This document shows positions 35,601 to 46,675 of a DNA stretch of 64,000 nt, piece by piece. The stretch is from positions 16,097,418 to 16,161,417 of the forward strand of contig NC_049984.1 of assembly GCF_000003815.2 (NCBI RefSeq), written 5' to 3'. A model generated the notes under the pieces. It saw only the letters and a program-made list of their open reading frames with translations. It did not search any database and was not told the DNA's origin. Each line of letters starts with the position of its first letter. The first letter of the stretch is position 1. A program made the translations under genes and the position numbers. Source of the stretch: Branchiostoma floridae. Its lineage: Eukaryota > Chordata > Leptocardii > Amphioxiformes > Branchiostomatidae.

Positions 35601-38600
35601 CTATGTAAAAACTGGTTGGTTCTGTCACAGTCTGTTTGAAAATTCTATGACATGAAAAAAAATCTTATGACACCTTACGATCACTGTGACTGCACCATAA
35701 TTTATATTTGCTTCCTGAAATTAGGTTGTAAAAAATGAAACTTTAACAATCTTTTACTTGTATCCAACAGGAAGTGATAGTTGATGATGAGGACAGGGAG
35801 CAGTTGAACAGCCTGAGGTCCATCCTGGAGGAGAAACAGAACACTGAACAGGAAACTAAGACAAGCCTGAACGATATTAGATCACAAATAGCTGACAAAG
35901 AGAAAGAGGTAGGAAAGTTTTTACTGATAAAACATTCTACACCAGCTATACCAAGGATTGAATATTCATAATATGTATGATCATAAATAGTCATAATACA
36001 GGTAGATCATTTCTTTGTAGCACAAGTGGTTGTGCTATCCAATTTTGCAATATGGATCAAAGTTTGTGGGTGGGGGCTTAATCCCAGGCTTGTCCCTTGC
36101 TTGGACATGTGGTGAGGGATAATTCATTTGTCAACATCAAACATATGATGAACAAAAAGGGACCAAACACACTTATAAAGAAACTAGAGAGCTGAAGTGA
36201 CCAGAAGTGCTTGGATAAGAACATGATCTGTAGGAAAGCCTACTTAAAAAAGCATCAAGCTTCACTTCAATAGAGGTTTAGAAAAGCAGGAGATTTTGCT
36301 TTTCCTTGCTCTAGAATTTTGTTGGTGAATCATTCAGTTTGAAATTGTAAAGCTGAAATGCTGTGTTTCAGATGGCTGGTGTTGAGCGGCAGGTGTCCAG
36401 GAAACAGAAACAGATGTCTGTGATGTGTGCCAAGGCTCGGAACCAGTACTCACAGACTCAGATCAGGGCTGACTTCAAGGCTGGCATCAGGGTCAGTCTT
36501 TCTACCTACTTCTACTGGAAATAATGTCCCACCAGAGTACAAACTAACCCTTTTCAGCAGGCTTTTAGTCAGGCATGCGTCATGGCGTCATTTGGACGTG
36601 CGTTTCTTGAAATAACAAGAAATTGGACGCACCAAAAGCCCTTACACTGGGGATCACTTACACACTTGCAAACGTAACCACATTTTGCTTGGCGCAACTT
36701 AATTTTAAACCCAGTACGCTGCTTGAAATTTTGCAGTTGGAACACTGCTTTTCTCCCTCCTATGTGCTTTTGATATTTTTTCCTTGATATCTTAAATCAT
36801 ATGTATATAACGAAGTAGTTACATGTAACTGTAAGAAAAGACAATGGGTAAGTAGCTGATATGAAGAAAGTAACAACTTGGAAGTGGGGCAACCTGAAAT
36901 GTTAATGGTGCAACCTGGCTCTTGACTCGAGTTGCCGCCTGAGCAACCTGGCTGAAAAAGTATTTTGAGCACTGCTTGTGTGGGATTGCTCATGTTTGGG
37001 GAAATAGTAATTTTGTTTTCTTGACATAAGTACTACTGCTAACACACTATACCTAATATTTTACATCATAACTGTTTTCTCAATTTGATCACAAAATCCA
37101 CATCTAATAAGTAATTAGATGTAACTCTGTTGCTCTGTACCTAGTAACTGACTGTGCATATATATTTTACATTGCTGTATTTTCCCAATTTGATGACAAC
37201 AGGAGATGAAGAGGAAGGCTGGGATGATGGGAGAAGATGCAGACAGTGATGATGATGAGCAGGAGGAGGAGGCAGGGGACCAGGAGGAGGAAGACATCGC
37301 CAGGGGACTGAGAGTCTTCACTGTCAGCTCCACTGAGTATCTCAAACTCACCAACAAACTTACCAGGTACATGTACAATCTGTTTACCAAAGTTTATTGT
37401 TGGCTCAAATGGCACTTTCGTTAGCAAGACACACCAACATAAACATGTCTATCCTGTATCTATTTAAACAACACATAGAATTTTAGCAGTGCCAATATAT
37501 GTAGTTCTAACCTACATCGACGTGCCAATGTATTGTGTCAAACAAACTGTGCCAAACAAAGTTTGTCTGTGAAGCCTGCTGCGAAGCCCTGCAAGAGTCT
37601 AGCTGCCTGTTGTCGTGCAAAAGACCATCTGACAGTTCCATAAAAAGACTTTGATGATGATTTCATGACATGGTGCTTTTGGGAGAAACACTGTAAAACA
37701 ATCCTTTAAAGTCTAACTGTTGTAGTCACAAGTGCACTTTCCAAGATATGTGTTAAGAGTTCTTACTGTTACAGTAGTAAAGTATTCCACATGTATTTCC
37801 TCCCTAGGGACGGTCCAGCCCAAGTCTTCAGTAACGTCAATGACACCCAGATCCCAGCCCTGCGGGAGTTTGTTCACGAGATGACCAACGTGCGCCGACA
37901 GAGTGGCACAGAAAAACAAATCCGCAGCCTGGGGAGCTTCGTCAGTGACATCGCCAGCTATCTCTTGGATGAGGGAACAAAGGTAAAGCTACAGTAATTT
38001 CGTGCCAATGAACTTCATTCTTATAGAAGTAAAACTTCTTTGCCTTGTACAGTGATATGGGGGATAATGATTGACTTATTGTAGGTGCAAGGTCTGTGTT
38101 CATTCCCAAGAAAAAAGGTATTATACAGAAACTGCTTTGTTTGCTTAGCAATCGGTACTTATGGAGTTGAGTAGCCCCTTGATGTTGACTAGCTCCTTGG
38201 TGTAGTGGCCTGTGGCCCGAGGGCTACAGAAAGAGCTTTGCCCCTATTTACCCTGAAAGGTGTGTGATTTTACCTTTAATTAAAAGTTTGTTCCAAGAAG
38301 ATGAAGCAACCAAATACACGTCTTACTGCAAGTCAAATCACCCACCACATACTATATTAGGTATAGACCTGTGACATCAGCAATTGGTCAAAAGTGCCAG
38401 AAAGTTGATACTGACCGTCATCTCTGTAGATGGTTGCTTTACCTCACGTACATTTGTCTCTTTAAAATGGTTTACAGAATCATGGAACCCGTATGTCAGC
38501 AAAGAGCATCTTCGAACACCACCTGGGCAAACTGAAGACGTCCCTCCAGCCGGTCCTGGGGACCCTACAGACTGACGTGGACCGGTCCATCAGTATCTGT

Positions 38601-41600
38601 ATCCATCCCAAGTTAAAGGAGGGTGTGGCAGCTGCAGCCAGCATGTGTCAGGCTGTTGCCAAGAAATGGGGGGCACCTACGTGTAAGGAGAACAGGTGAG
38701 GAGTGGTACTTTCTTTTTTTCTATAACATGCTAAGTGGACTATATATAGCCATGAAGTCAGTCACTAAAATAGGATTTTAAGCTCTCTAGGCTTTTAGTG
38801 GTCAGTGGGTTCTAAGAGTGGGTTCTTTTAACTTAAAATGTTTTGTGAAGATTTTTTTGTTGCCATATGGATCTAAGTTGATGATATCCCAAATTGTTAA
38901 CTTTCCCAGTTTGACACGTAATGGTTTCTAAACATATGACTTCACAAGCTTGATCGGTGATACCATGCCAATTTAAAAGAGAAGGAAAAACTGCTATCCT
39001 CTTGATACTGTAATTCACTTTGTCTTCTCGGGACCAAACTTTCACGGTCTGAGAAAATTTAACTTGTTCTCTGAACTAAATGTTCACGATAGCAGCAGGT
39101 GCGCATAAAAAAAGTCTGTGAATTATTTGTTATCTGTAATGATAAGTTCACGTTATAGTTGTTACAGCGAAAAGCGTACAGTGAAAAAATCAGGAATTAC
39201 AGTAGTCTTTGTTGAATCCCTTCAGGCAAGCAGGCGGCCTACACTACAGCACGTACAAGGCCACAGTACGCAGGAGTGGAGTCTACAAGTCACCTACCTA
39301 CGGTCCCATCGACATGAACGAGGATCTGTCCAGCCCTCTGTACAACACCATCACTATATCATGGCAGAAAGTTTTCGAGTGAGTGGAGTAGTCCAGCAAA
39401 AACAAAATAATGCTTGATCATGTTTTCCATTGCCAGATCCGGTGATCTTCTTAACTATGTTTGAATAGAACAGGTGCACAGTGTACGTGTAAGGTAACAT
39501 TTCTTAGCGACTTTTCCATCCACTTTTTAATATATTAAAAGCATTTGATAATGACTATTAGTAAGCACTGTTATTATTGATGTGGCAGTGTATTGTTGCT
39601 TTAACTGTACAAAATGCAGAATTAAGAGCCATGGTACGCATTTATTTCTCAACTTAAACCCATACCCTATCCAAAATTCATACCAAATGACTACCATGGC
39701 ACCCTGAATATTAATGAGCTCTGGGCTGCTTTACTGAGTATTTTATGCATTGTATTACAGTATATCATTGACTAACTATGAAACTGTGGAATATAAACTC
39801 AAAAGTTTATCTGTGTTGGTTGTTCTTTAATTAGTTTAACTGTAATGTCCAACACAAAAATTGGACTCACCCAAATTTTTGACTGAACAACACCAGTCTT
39901 TGTCAAGGAATATTGTTATGTTTTTGTCTGTTTTACACCAATGGTACACTTTCTACATGTTTTACAGCAATGGTACGCTGTTCTTTTCGCTGGACAACTG
40001 TAAGCTCAGCATCTTGAGTACCCTGAAAGAGTTCCTACTGAAGCTGCGTACTGAACTGCAGGCCCTGGGTATGGATGCAGACAGGGTCAACAGGGTGGGG
40101 CAGCAGCAGCTCAACTCTACCAAGATGAGGGTAAATCACATTCAGTAAACTGTTGACATTTTGTGAAGTCTTACAATGTCTTTAATGTCTTTAATCATGT
40201 GAAGTTTTACAATGGTTTCAATCTGAATGGAAGTCTTGTAAGGTGCTAAAATGGCATTGAAGTCTTGAAGTTACAATGGCTTTTAAATTAGTAGTTTGAA
40301 ATTTTTTAGTTACTATAGATCTGATACTTCAGGATTGGCCAGTTAGGAATAGAGAGGGCAAAGAAATGAAATTACAACAATTAAAAGAATTGAGAAATGA
40401 ATTCTACAGTTGGAAAAAAAAATAATTTGATCAAAATTTTGACCTGAAAAGTCATGGCAGTAGACCCCCTATCTTTTGTATTCTTGATTATCTCCTATTC
40501 ATAGATTACCTTGAAAAAGAAAGTGTGGCATTTTTACATCAAATTTACTACTATGTAACACTTCAGGAATAACCCCTGCATATGCAGGTTAGTGCGGGTA
40601 AAATTGGAGCTTCTGGTATTTCTGGTGTCTACCTGCACCTACTAGTAACCTGCACTGCAGCTGATCCATGCACTGGGTTTTATACATAAATGTCCTATAA
40701 TGTAGGTGTCTATGGATTGTTATTAGCTGCATTGACTGTTACCACCTATAGTACATAAAAGAAAAAATAGCAATGGTTCCTGAAAAATTTTAGTATGATC
40801 CATACTTTCTAAATTCAAAGTGGTGCAGGTAAAATTTGTCTGGTGCAGGTAATTTTCAATGTTACCTGCACCAGGTATGCAGAAAGAAGTATTTTGAGCC
40901 CTGCACTTGTTATCTCTATTCAGTTGGACAATGCAGTAGCAGAGCTGAAGGAGTTCATCACAGGTCAGCAGAGAGAGATCAGCAGGGTGATGACACCAGC
41001 CGTACAGACCCGCATGGAGCCGGCCTACGAGACGTGCACTAACGAGCGCGGGCCGGGCAGCTTCAACAGGATGAGGAACCACATGGACGTCCACGTAGCA
41101 TACGAGAAGGACGTCATGTTCGACCAGGCGTCACAGTTCTTACTCAAGCAGCTGGCAGACTTAGAGGTTTGCTCTAGTTATCCTATCCTTACTGTCACTG
41201 CAGTACATTATTTTATCACTAGGATGCTGTTGCAGTACATGTACTAAGTATGTCACTTGTATTGTGTTAGTAGTTAAAGACATTTCAATTATTGGAATGT
41301 ACTAGACTAGTGCTTAACATCATTTAGTCAATCGGAGTGAAAGCAGATTCCGATCTTTCATGCAGTATACATTTAAATGTATCGTTACGTAGAAAATGAC
41401 ATCTGAGTTATACAGAAAATTGCTCTTTATCATCTGTATTTGGAAAACGTTGAACCATGCACTTTCAGGAAAATGTTTTAGATGTAAAGATTTTCCTAAT
41501 TTGTAGTCTCTTACAAATTGATTGGGACCCATGATGACTTGAAGATTTAAGTGTTGTATGTAACAGAAAAATAAATAAACATATAGTTTGAATCCCCTTT

Positions 41601-44441
41601 TCAGGTACTGAGGATACAGGTGTTGTGTGAACAGCTTTGTGGTGAAATGTGCTAAAATTATGATAATAATAAATAGCTGATGACAATTTGGCTTTTATGT
41701 CCAGGTGGACATAAAAGTCATTGTGGCCAGAATGCCAGTGCTCTGTCTTGACATGTGATGTTGTGATAGACAGATGACATGATTCGGTATGTATTTCTAG
41801 GTGGATATTGTAGCCAGGATGCAGGTACTGTGTGACCAGCTGTGCGATGACCTTGCAGTGCTGTATGAGCCGTTCTGGGAGGCACCTGTCCACTGTACCA
41901 TACTCAAGAAACACCTCATGGATGGTATAGAAACCCTTACAAAATAATTATAACAGTTACACAGTCATATGAAATTAATATGATAGTTGTACTTCCAAGA
42001 AATCAATTCCTTACAATAATGCTCAGGATTTTGATACCTTTGTGCTGATGATTGTGCAAACGATTAGATCTACATGTATAAATAGCTTGGTTCGGTAAAC
42101 TGTTTAAAACGCTGTGTGCCATGTTAAAAAGGCATGCCCATTCTGAAATCTTTGTTTTGATCTCTTGAATCCAAGGTAGCTACTGGAAGCCTCCTATTTA
42201 TAAGAAATTATGAATTTATTTTTGATGTATTTCAGTTACAAATGGTTAGAAAGCTAAAATGTAACAAAAATGTTCTTGCAACTTGCAAGAGTTGCACAAA
42301 TGATTGAAGAGAAATTTTTGAATGAAGCAGATGCATTTTGAGTCATTTGGTTCTTTGTCATATGTATATTTTGTTAATCTAGAGCAATTCTTCTTGTTTC
42401 AGACATGTTGGCCATCCATGGAAAGGTTAAGACACTGTTTGAAGAAGCAGACCTGAAGGACCTTCCACCACTGCCTGAACCAGCACCACAGTCAGCTGTC
42501 AGCCAGTCAGGACCTGATATAAACTTCTCCCTAATGAACACACCAGGTGAGAGGAGACTTCTGCAATTTTGTAGTGGAAAGTTTCATGTTGTGTCATTTG
42601 TTTTGTTTGAGTCTTTGTTTATTCATTAAAACCTGAATTGGCCTGCTGGCCACTTATTGTGAAAGGTGTCAGACAAAATATAACAAAGATACAGATGACA
42701 TGATCAAAGGCCTAATAAACCAATCAACATAATTTCTAGCTATAAACATATATCCCTGCACATACATGGTGTGTGAAAAAAATGAAAGTTGGCCTATGGT
42801 CCTTCTCTGGTGCAGAAACAACTAATCATGCATGCATGAGTGTTGCAGCACTTGGTCTTCAGGACAAAAGGTGTTCTTACTAAATACTTTCCTGTCCAAA
42901 TATAATGTGTAAAGTTACAAGATATAATGTGCCTTCCTAAGATGAAATATTGTTTTCCATGACTTGTAAACATCTTGCATGATAACGAGTTGACTGATTT
43001 TTTCTCTGTAGGTTCTTCTAACATGGCCACTGGGATCAGGCCTACTGGCAGCAGTCCAGTCACTATGGTAACACCGAACCAGCCAACCTTGCGGATGAAA
43101 CAAGAGTTGGTGGACAATCACAGCTACGGCACACATACTCCGTCAACCAGTCAGTACGGTGTCAGACAACTACCTCCCGGTGCTATAAGTATGAATGCAC
43201 CAGCCAATGCTGTGACTAGTAGGGGATTGGGACCATCTTTCAGTGGTGTTGGTACACATGTGCCAGCCAATATGCAGCCATTCCAGGCTTCTACAAGCAC
43301 ATACACCAGTCTGCCTCACATTAAGAAAGAGGCAAGCCCACAGATGGGTTATGCTGGGGTATCCACACCTCTACTCAACCCCACAGCAGTTAACCAGTTT
43401 AGGAAGAGAACCTTACAGGGTATGACTGGCCCAAGTAACAGCCAAGCCACCACTCCTCCTGTTTTGAAGAAGGTGAAAACAGAAGAAGGCTACTTCGTCA
43501 CTATGATGGGACAAGGTGGGCAGGTGCTCAGATTCCCTGTTGTACAGACCATGACACAGGTGCAACAAAACAGCTGCACCCAGCAAACAGGTGCAGCTGT
43601 CAGTCCGTTCCTGCACACCTGCAGAACAGCAGCGACACCTGTGCATGCTTCCAATCAGAGTTTGTCAACAATAGCAGGAAGTTATGGAGGCAAAACAGGC
43701 AAGCAGCCTTCAGCAAACGTTGCCACAAAGTCTGGAAAGGCATCCACCTCGACATATTCCACTGGCAAATCTGTTACAAGTCAAGGCTTGTCAAGTGCCA
43801 AAGCCAAAGGTGCATCATCCAAGAGTCAGATGCACAGGCCCTCAAATGGACAGACAGGACTGATAGGGAAGTCGACTACTAAGAAGGGAGGCAAAGGGAA
43901 GGGTGCCCGAGGGACTCCAACATCGGTGCCTGTTGCAAGACAGCAGGCGGGACCAGCATTGAGGGTGAAACAGGAGCCCAGGTCTCCTCTGAGAGAAAAT
44001 CAAAGTAGGAAGAAGAGGAAATTTCCACCAGATGGTAAGATTTGCCTCATTACACACAAATATCTTTAGATTACACCACATAAATTTGAAATTGTTTTGG
44101 GAATACTTTGTACAGCATGTGTCGAGTTTGCTCGGATACGACCAGTACCCGTCCAGTAGTTACTAGTATACCTGTATTATTGTAGGGTTGTTGGTCACAA
44201 TGAGTTCTTCCTTCCTTTCTTTCTTACTAGTACTCATATTGTTCACCTTTGGAGTTTGGATTGGATATGGAAACTGTGGAACAATGATCTCACTTCTGCT
44301 TCTGATTGTTGGAAATCGTCACCAGTCCTGAGATGATCAAAAGGAATGAAACAGAATTGATATTTAATTTTGCTTTTTCATATTGCCTTACTTTTCTCAT
44401 TTGTTTTTGCAGAGATTATTGATCTCACCCTGGATGACTAG
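20690..44441 (+). CDS. FHA / MDC1-like disordered / SLIP-GC-type GTPase / SUMO-motif protein (gene model)
   Basis: Coding exons joined by phase: 20690-20781, 21341-21531, 22555-22664, 23162-23245, 23615-30332, 30685-30808, 31684-31909, 32703-32912, 33516-33740, (one lost in the gap), 34268-34323, 34954-35162, 35771-35908, 36372-36491, 37203-37366, 37808-37982, 38478-38695, 39226-39378, 39968-40130, 40924-41166, 41801-41924, 42403-42546, 43012-44034, 44413-44441. The product would exceed 3,640 residues: FHA, a 2,240-residue acidic disordered region, a SLIP-GC-like dynamin-family GTPase, and a basic tail ending in a SUMO-interacting motif. Human SLIP-GC (NUGGC) is a nuclear GTPase linked to limiting AID-induced DNA damage in germinal-centre B cells; FHA with SDTD suggests a related chromatin or DNA-damage setting. 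Every visible junction keeps frame. The weakest link is 30332 to 30685, where two separate genes are possible. AATAAA signals at 44860 and 44881 follow the stop. Confidence 0.65.
22096..22417. mobile_element. MITE with CAGGGCTCAAAAT ends, copy 1
   Basis: CAGGGCTCAAAATACTGGG and AATTTTGAGCCCTG are mirrored ends, with repeated GTGCACCCA words inside. CAGAA flanks both sides as a probable 5-base target duplication. It lies in the FHA intron; a relative lies at 40564-40903, and a weaker trace (TATTTTGAGCACTGC) ends near 36976. Confidence 0.75.
23615..30332 (+). CDS. Giant 6.7-kb exon: acidic, SQ/TQ-rich disordered region
   Basis: One exon encodes about 2,240 residues (160-2399) of Ser/Glu/Asp-rich sequence with no folded domain that I recognise. 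It holds SDTDTE at residue 254 (23897), the type of CK2 motif that in MDC1 binds NBS1; many SQ dipeptides (RSQG, VQSQD, SQSQSD, SPTESQED); about six tandem copies of an approximately 50-residue SPKPVEDS unit (24727-25610); NLS-like patches (SKRPHDEND..NKRLLL, NKRRNS..AKRHRL); three FF-containing helices (27890-28230); and poly-Asp (29610-29670). The reading frame continues to a stop at 30380, but CCAG/gtattg at 30332 gives a phase-1 donor. A long intact exon of this composition argues for selection on disorder and phosphorylation sites rather than on a fold. Confidence 0.85.
24727..25610 (+). repeat. Coding tandem repeat, about 50-residue units
   Basis: Six diverged copies of a unit built as MSPKPVEDS, then QSxDNVSVED, LSLEKKEIADV, TDEQEKKD, DKLTDVDVA. 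Copies 2 to 4 are closest and copies 1, 5 and 6 are degenerate. Each carries an SP site (CDK-type), often SQ, and CK2-type SxxE/D sites, so expansion would multiply phosphorylation sites. There is no frame loss across the array. Confidence 0.85.
29610..29670 (+). repeat. In-frame GAT/GAA repeat encoding poly-Asp
   Basis: A GATGATGAT run encodes about eleven Asp residues followed by ASSEH and a second Asp run. Acidic patches of this kind occur in histone-binding proteins. The run also makes the antisense strand open, which explains long minus-strand ORFs here. Confidence 0.9.
30333..30684 (+). promoter_or_regulatory. Possible alternative 3' end with AATAAA signals
   Basis: If the 30332 donor is not used, translation ends at 30380 after SIIIAKMLA. 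AATAAA occurs at 30655-30660 and again at 30662, just before the next exon's acceptor at 30684. This stretch could serve either as an intron or as the 3' UTR of a short FHA-only transcript. Confidence 0.4.
30685..42546 (+). CDS. SLIP-GC-like (NUGGC-type) dynamin-family GTPase exons
   Basis: Seventeen visible exons encode about 900 residues. The P-loop GDTGAGKSSLMNALL is at 31745, followed by LPTSGMRACTAVVVEV; EWDDELRLLLTDLIGEDG at 32703; WPIVKRVKVQIPN and the G3 motif DLPG at 33687; FICTKT (TK-containing, G4-like) at 34272; a coiled coil (EDEVEQLENEINALEVEK onward, 34954-35908); CAKARNQYSQ at 36426; RVFTVSSTEYLKL at 37314; GLHYSTYKATVRRSGVYKS at 39240; and MEPAYETC..FNRMRNHMDVHV at 41017. These blocks and their order are those of SLIP-GC proteins. 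An exon expected between 33740 and 34268 must start in phase 0 and end in phase 2 and is not visible. The role inferred from the family is a nuclear large GTPase; the substrate is unknown. The E6 sequence contains an ATG (30719) that could begin a separate gene. Confidence 0.85.
31075..31480. mobile_element. MITE with CAGGG..CCCTG ends (GGGCAAGTG family), copy 2
   Basis: It starts CAGGGTTAGACAAGTT and ends GGGCTAATGGACTTGTTTAT then CCCTG, with CTTGCCCGAA words inside. It is an inverted relative of 19184-19506, inserted in the intron before the P-loop exon. Confidence 0.7.
32499..32702 (+). pseudogene. Decayed tandem duplicate of GTPase exon 8
   Basis: The sequence from 32499 (TTTAGTTTCTATTTATCAAA) through an intact acceptor and GAATGGCATGATGAGCTCTG is a copy of the block that starts near 32657 and contains the real exon at 32703. 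It would encode EWHDELCLLLTDLIGDL and then stop. The unit is about 160 bases. Only the 5' part of the exon is duplicated, and the copy has no useful donor. Confidence 0.85.
33765..34076 (+). mobile_element. Probable tRNA-derived SINE
   Basis: The head GGTCATGTGGTCTAACTGTG..GGTCCTGTGTTTGAATCCTG resembles tRNA A- and B-box promoter elements, with a B box of GTTTGAATCC type. It is followed by a non-tRNA body. It lies in an intron immediately before the assembly gap, and a repeat here may explain the gap. Confidence 0.5.
34135..34234. other. Assembly gap (100 N)
   Basis: One hundred N, a common placeholder for unknown length. A GTPase exon is missing from the surrounding intron and probably falls here. 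Confidence 0.95.
35176..35320 (+). repeat. Degenerate fragment of the ATGCAAAT-rich element
   Basis: TTGACAAAAATGCTCCTGCA, AGGGGGACCAAAGCC and CATAGTATGTCCAGGACAAG match the middle of the 2878-3962 element in the same order. It is located just after exon 34954-35162. Confidence 0.6.
40564..40903. mobile_element. MITE of the CAGGGCTCAAAAT family, copy 2
   Basis: The right end TATTTTGAGCCCTG is clear; the left end (CAGGAATAACCCCTGCATA) is degenerate. Internal GTGCAGGTAA words repeat. It ends only about 20 bases before the acceptor of exon 40924-41166. Confidence 0.55.
41601..41800 (+). pseudogene. Two decayed tandem duplicates of GTPase exon 21
   Basis: Acceptor-like TTTCAG at 41604 is followed by a peptide VLRIQVLCEQLCGEMC and a stop; CCAG at 41704 is followed by VDIKVIVARMPVLCLDM and a stop. 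Both resemble the start of the real exon at 41801 (VDIVARMQVLCDQLCDDL). Spacing is about 100 bases, and intervening intron sequence (GATGACA..) is similar too, so the unit is a tandem duplication of exon start plus upstream intron. Confidence 0.8.
42600..42745 (+). repeat. Dispersed repeat (TTTATTCATNAAARCTCAAA family), copy 2
   Basis: Matches 10036-10165 and about 58320-58475 in TTTATTCATTAAAAC, GGCCTGC, GTCAGACAAAATATAACAAA and CCTAATAAACCAATCAA. Intronic. Confidence 0.6.
43012..44441 (+). CDS. C-terminal tail: SUMO acceptor motifs, NLS and terminal SIM
   Basis: Exons 43012-44034 and 44413-44441 encode about 350 residues of Ser/Thr/Gly-rich tail. Four psi-K-x-E SUMOylation motifs are visible: MKQE (43095), IKKE (43320), VKTE (43473) and VKQE (43965). 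A basic NLS-like RKKRK precedes KFPPD, and the tiny last exon supplies EIIDLTLDD and the stop. IIDLTLDD matches the SUMO-interacting motif type of PIAS proteins (hydrophobic core plus acidic flank). The last junction is phase 1 (GATG/gtaaga to tgcag/AG). Together these predict a nuclear protein that both carries and reads SUMO. Confidence 0.8.
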
Positions 44442-45302
44442 GTGCAGTACATGTCTGGAGAGGTAGGTGGCTTCATTCCCTGAAAAACTGACATCAACTC
44501 TACTCCCCGAAGGAAAACCATAGAATTCTACAACCAAGGACATTGAACATTGAGCCTACATACACGATTTTTGTGTATTCATACTTTTATAGACCCATGT
44601 TGAAGGTCTAATGAGAGCTTTGTGAAATTGTTGCTACAGTAGTGCAAAATATTGTTGTCTGCTTGGCAACCTGTTAATTTCAAGTACTTGAAAGTAACTG
44701 TGCATTAACTATTCATTGAATTAGAAGGTAGTACATTGTTCATTTCTAAAATAATGAGATCATGGTGCTAATGGTTTCCAAAAAAGCACTTAGCTTATTT
44801 CAACAACAGTTCGAGTAAAGAAGAAAAGTTTTCCCATTTCTTGTCAATGTTCTGAAAAAAATAAAACACAATAATGTGAAAATAAAGAAGAAGCCACAGA
44901 AAGTATTAAATACTGACAGTCTCTGTAAAATCTGGCACTTACTGTGTTGTACTTTTCATTGACTGCAATATAACATTGATGGCATCTAGTATTTACAAAT
45001 GGCAAGTACTAAGGATACAGTAGGGAATGCCTACTACATGTAGTAGGGTTCGTTTTTTTTAGGAAGACATGATCATTTGCCAAAAGGAGAAAAGTGAAAA
45101 GGAATATTGTCACTGAAGCTTTTAGTTCTACTAACAGTTCACAACCAGTTATATTCTGTTCTGTTTAGTTAGTAGTTTACTCACCTGTTTTATAACTCTT
45201 TTATTTTTTTAAAAGAAGTTTAATATTGATTCAGTTTTGTCCAAATATGTAACATTATGTTGATACTCATAGGATCTTACATTGTATAACTTGTACAAGT
45301 TG

Positions 45303-45397
45303 TAGTCTGGTATCCACACCTAAACTGTTGTTTCTCTTTGGCCTCTTATTCACGGGCTTGGAAGACATATTACATGTAGATTTGGATACCAGGGTAA
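45303..45397. repeat. Short inverted repeat, CTGGTATCCA..TGGATACCAG
   Basis: GTCTGGTATCCACACC is mirrored by TTTGGATACCAGG about 90 bases later. It could be a minimal MITE. Confidence 0.5.
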
Positions 45398-46675
45398 TTA
45401 ACTTGTAGCTATTGTTGCATTTTACAGTAACCATTAAGGTAGTAGTTTAAGCTTTGTTCAAAATCTAACTTTGTTTTAGTTTCTGATGTTATTGTTACCA
45501 GTTGCCTAACCTTAAAAAATGTCACCTGTGCTTGGTCTCATGATGGTGCTCAGCACATTCCAAGGTATGCAATAGATTGCTTCAGTTAAAATGAAAATTA
45601 AGATGGAATAAGATTGGACAACACACTCATTTATCAGAAGTTATTTTTGCAAAGCCTATTAGTAAGTAATGTAAGTCTGCAGGGATGTTCAGTTTGAAAT
45701 TCCTATGTTCAGCATTAAAACTGGTTGTTTTCACTCGATACACTGCTTCACATTTTCAATTACTTGACTCCTGTCAGAATTTTCTTCATAACTTGCCTTT
45801 TGATCCTTTATTTGGTGCTTGTGGCATGAGACAATATCCTTAAACCTCTGCTCAGCTTGTTAATTTGAGTTCAACTGCCCTTTTATTTAGTTTCACTGTT
45901 TGTGGTGTATGGTATTTTCCTGTCTACTCATCACACTAAGCATCACACTCATCTTCAATGCAAATCTGGAGTTACCCTCTTGACAGTGAACCAAAATTTT
46001 TAAGCACTAAGAGAAATATTCTGCTGCTATATTTGTCATTATCCCCAGATCAATGAAATATTTTTTTCAATTAAGATGTTTGATAACCTTAAATGTCTTG
46101 GTTATGGTACTACATACATATGTGTAATTATATGATCTGGCTTTTCCAAAGACTGACCAGGTACGAAAATATTTCTCTGTATTCATACTGAGGTAGACAT
46201 TTCATGACAATGTTATTTGATAACTACATCTACAATACTTTCAATAGAAAGCTTATTCAATATTACTTGGCATGCAACACTATAGTGTTGTTACAGATGT
46301 CAAAATGGTAGTCTGTTGCATAATCAGTATACATTTGTTATGGCCATGGCCAACAAAACTCACACCTGATAATTCAACATTATTAGATGCTACGGTAAAC
46401 ATATTGATGGCCCAGTTCAACAGCATTTTTACAAACTGATGATAATGAGTACTGCCCTTCTTTCTGTTTGTTTAACAAATTTCCCTTTTGTTGTATTAGC
46501 TACCAAACCGCTGATAGGATAATTGTCTGCATGACCCAAAAGTGACTTTGTATGGGCCAGACATGAATATTAAAAAAAAATTAACACAATTTAAATACAG
46601 TACACATGGCTTGACTTGACTTGACATGTACAAGGTTCAAATGTATGCATATCTAATCTCTGCCATACACATACA

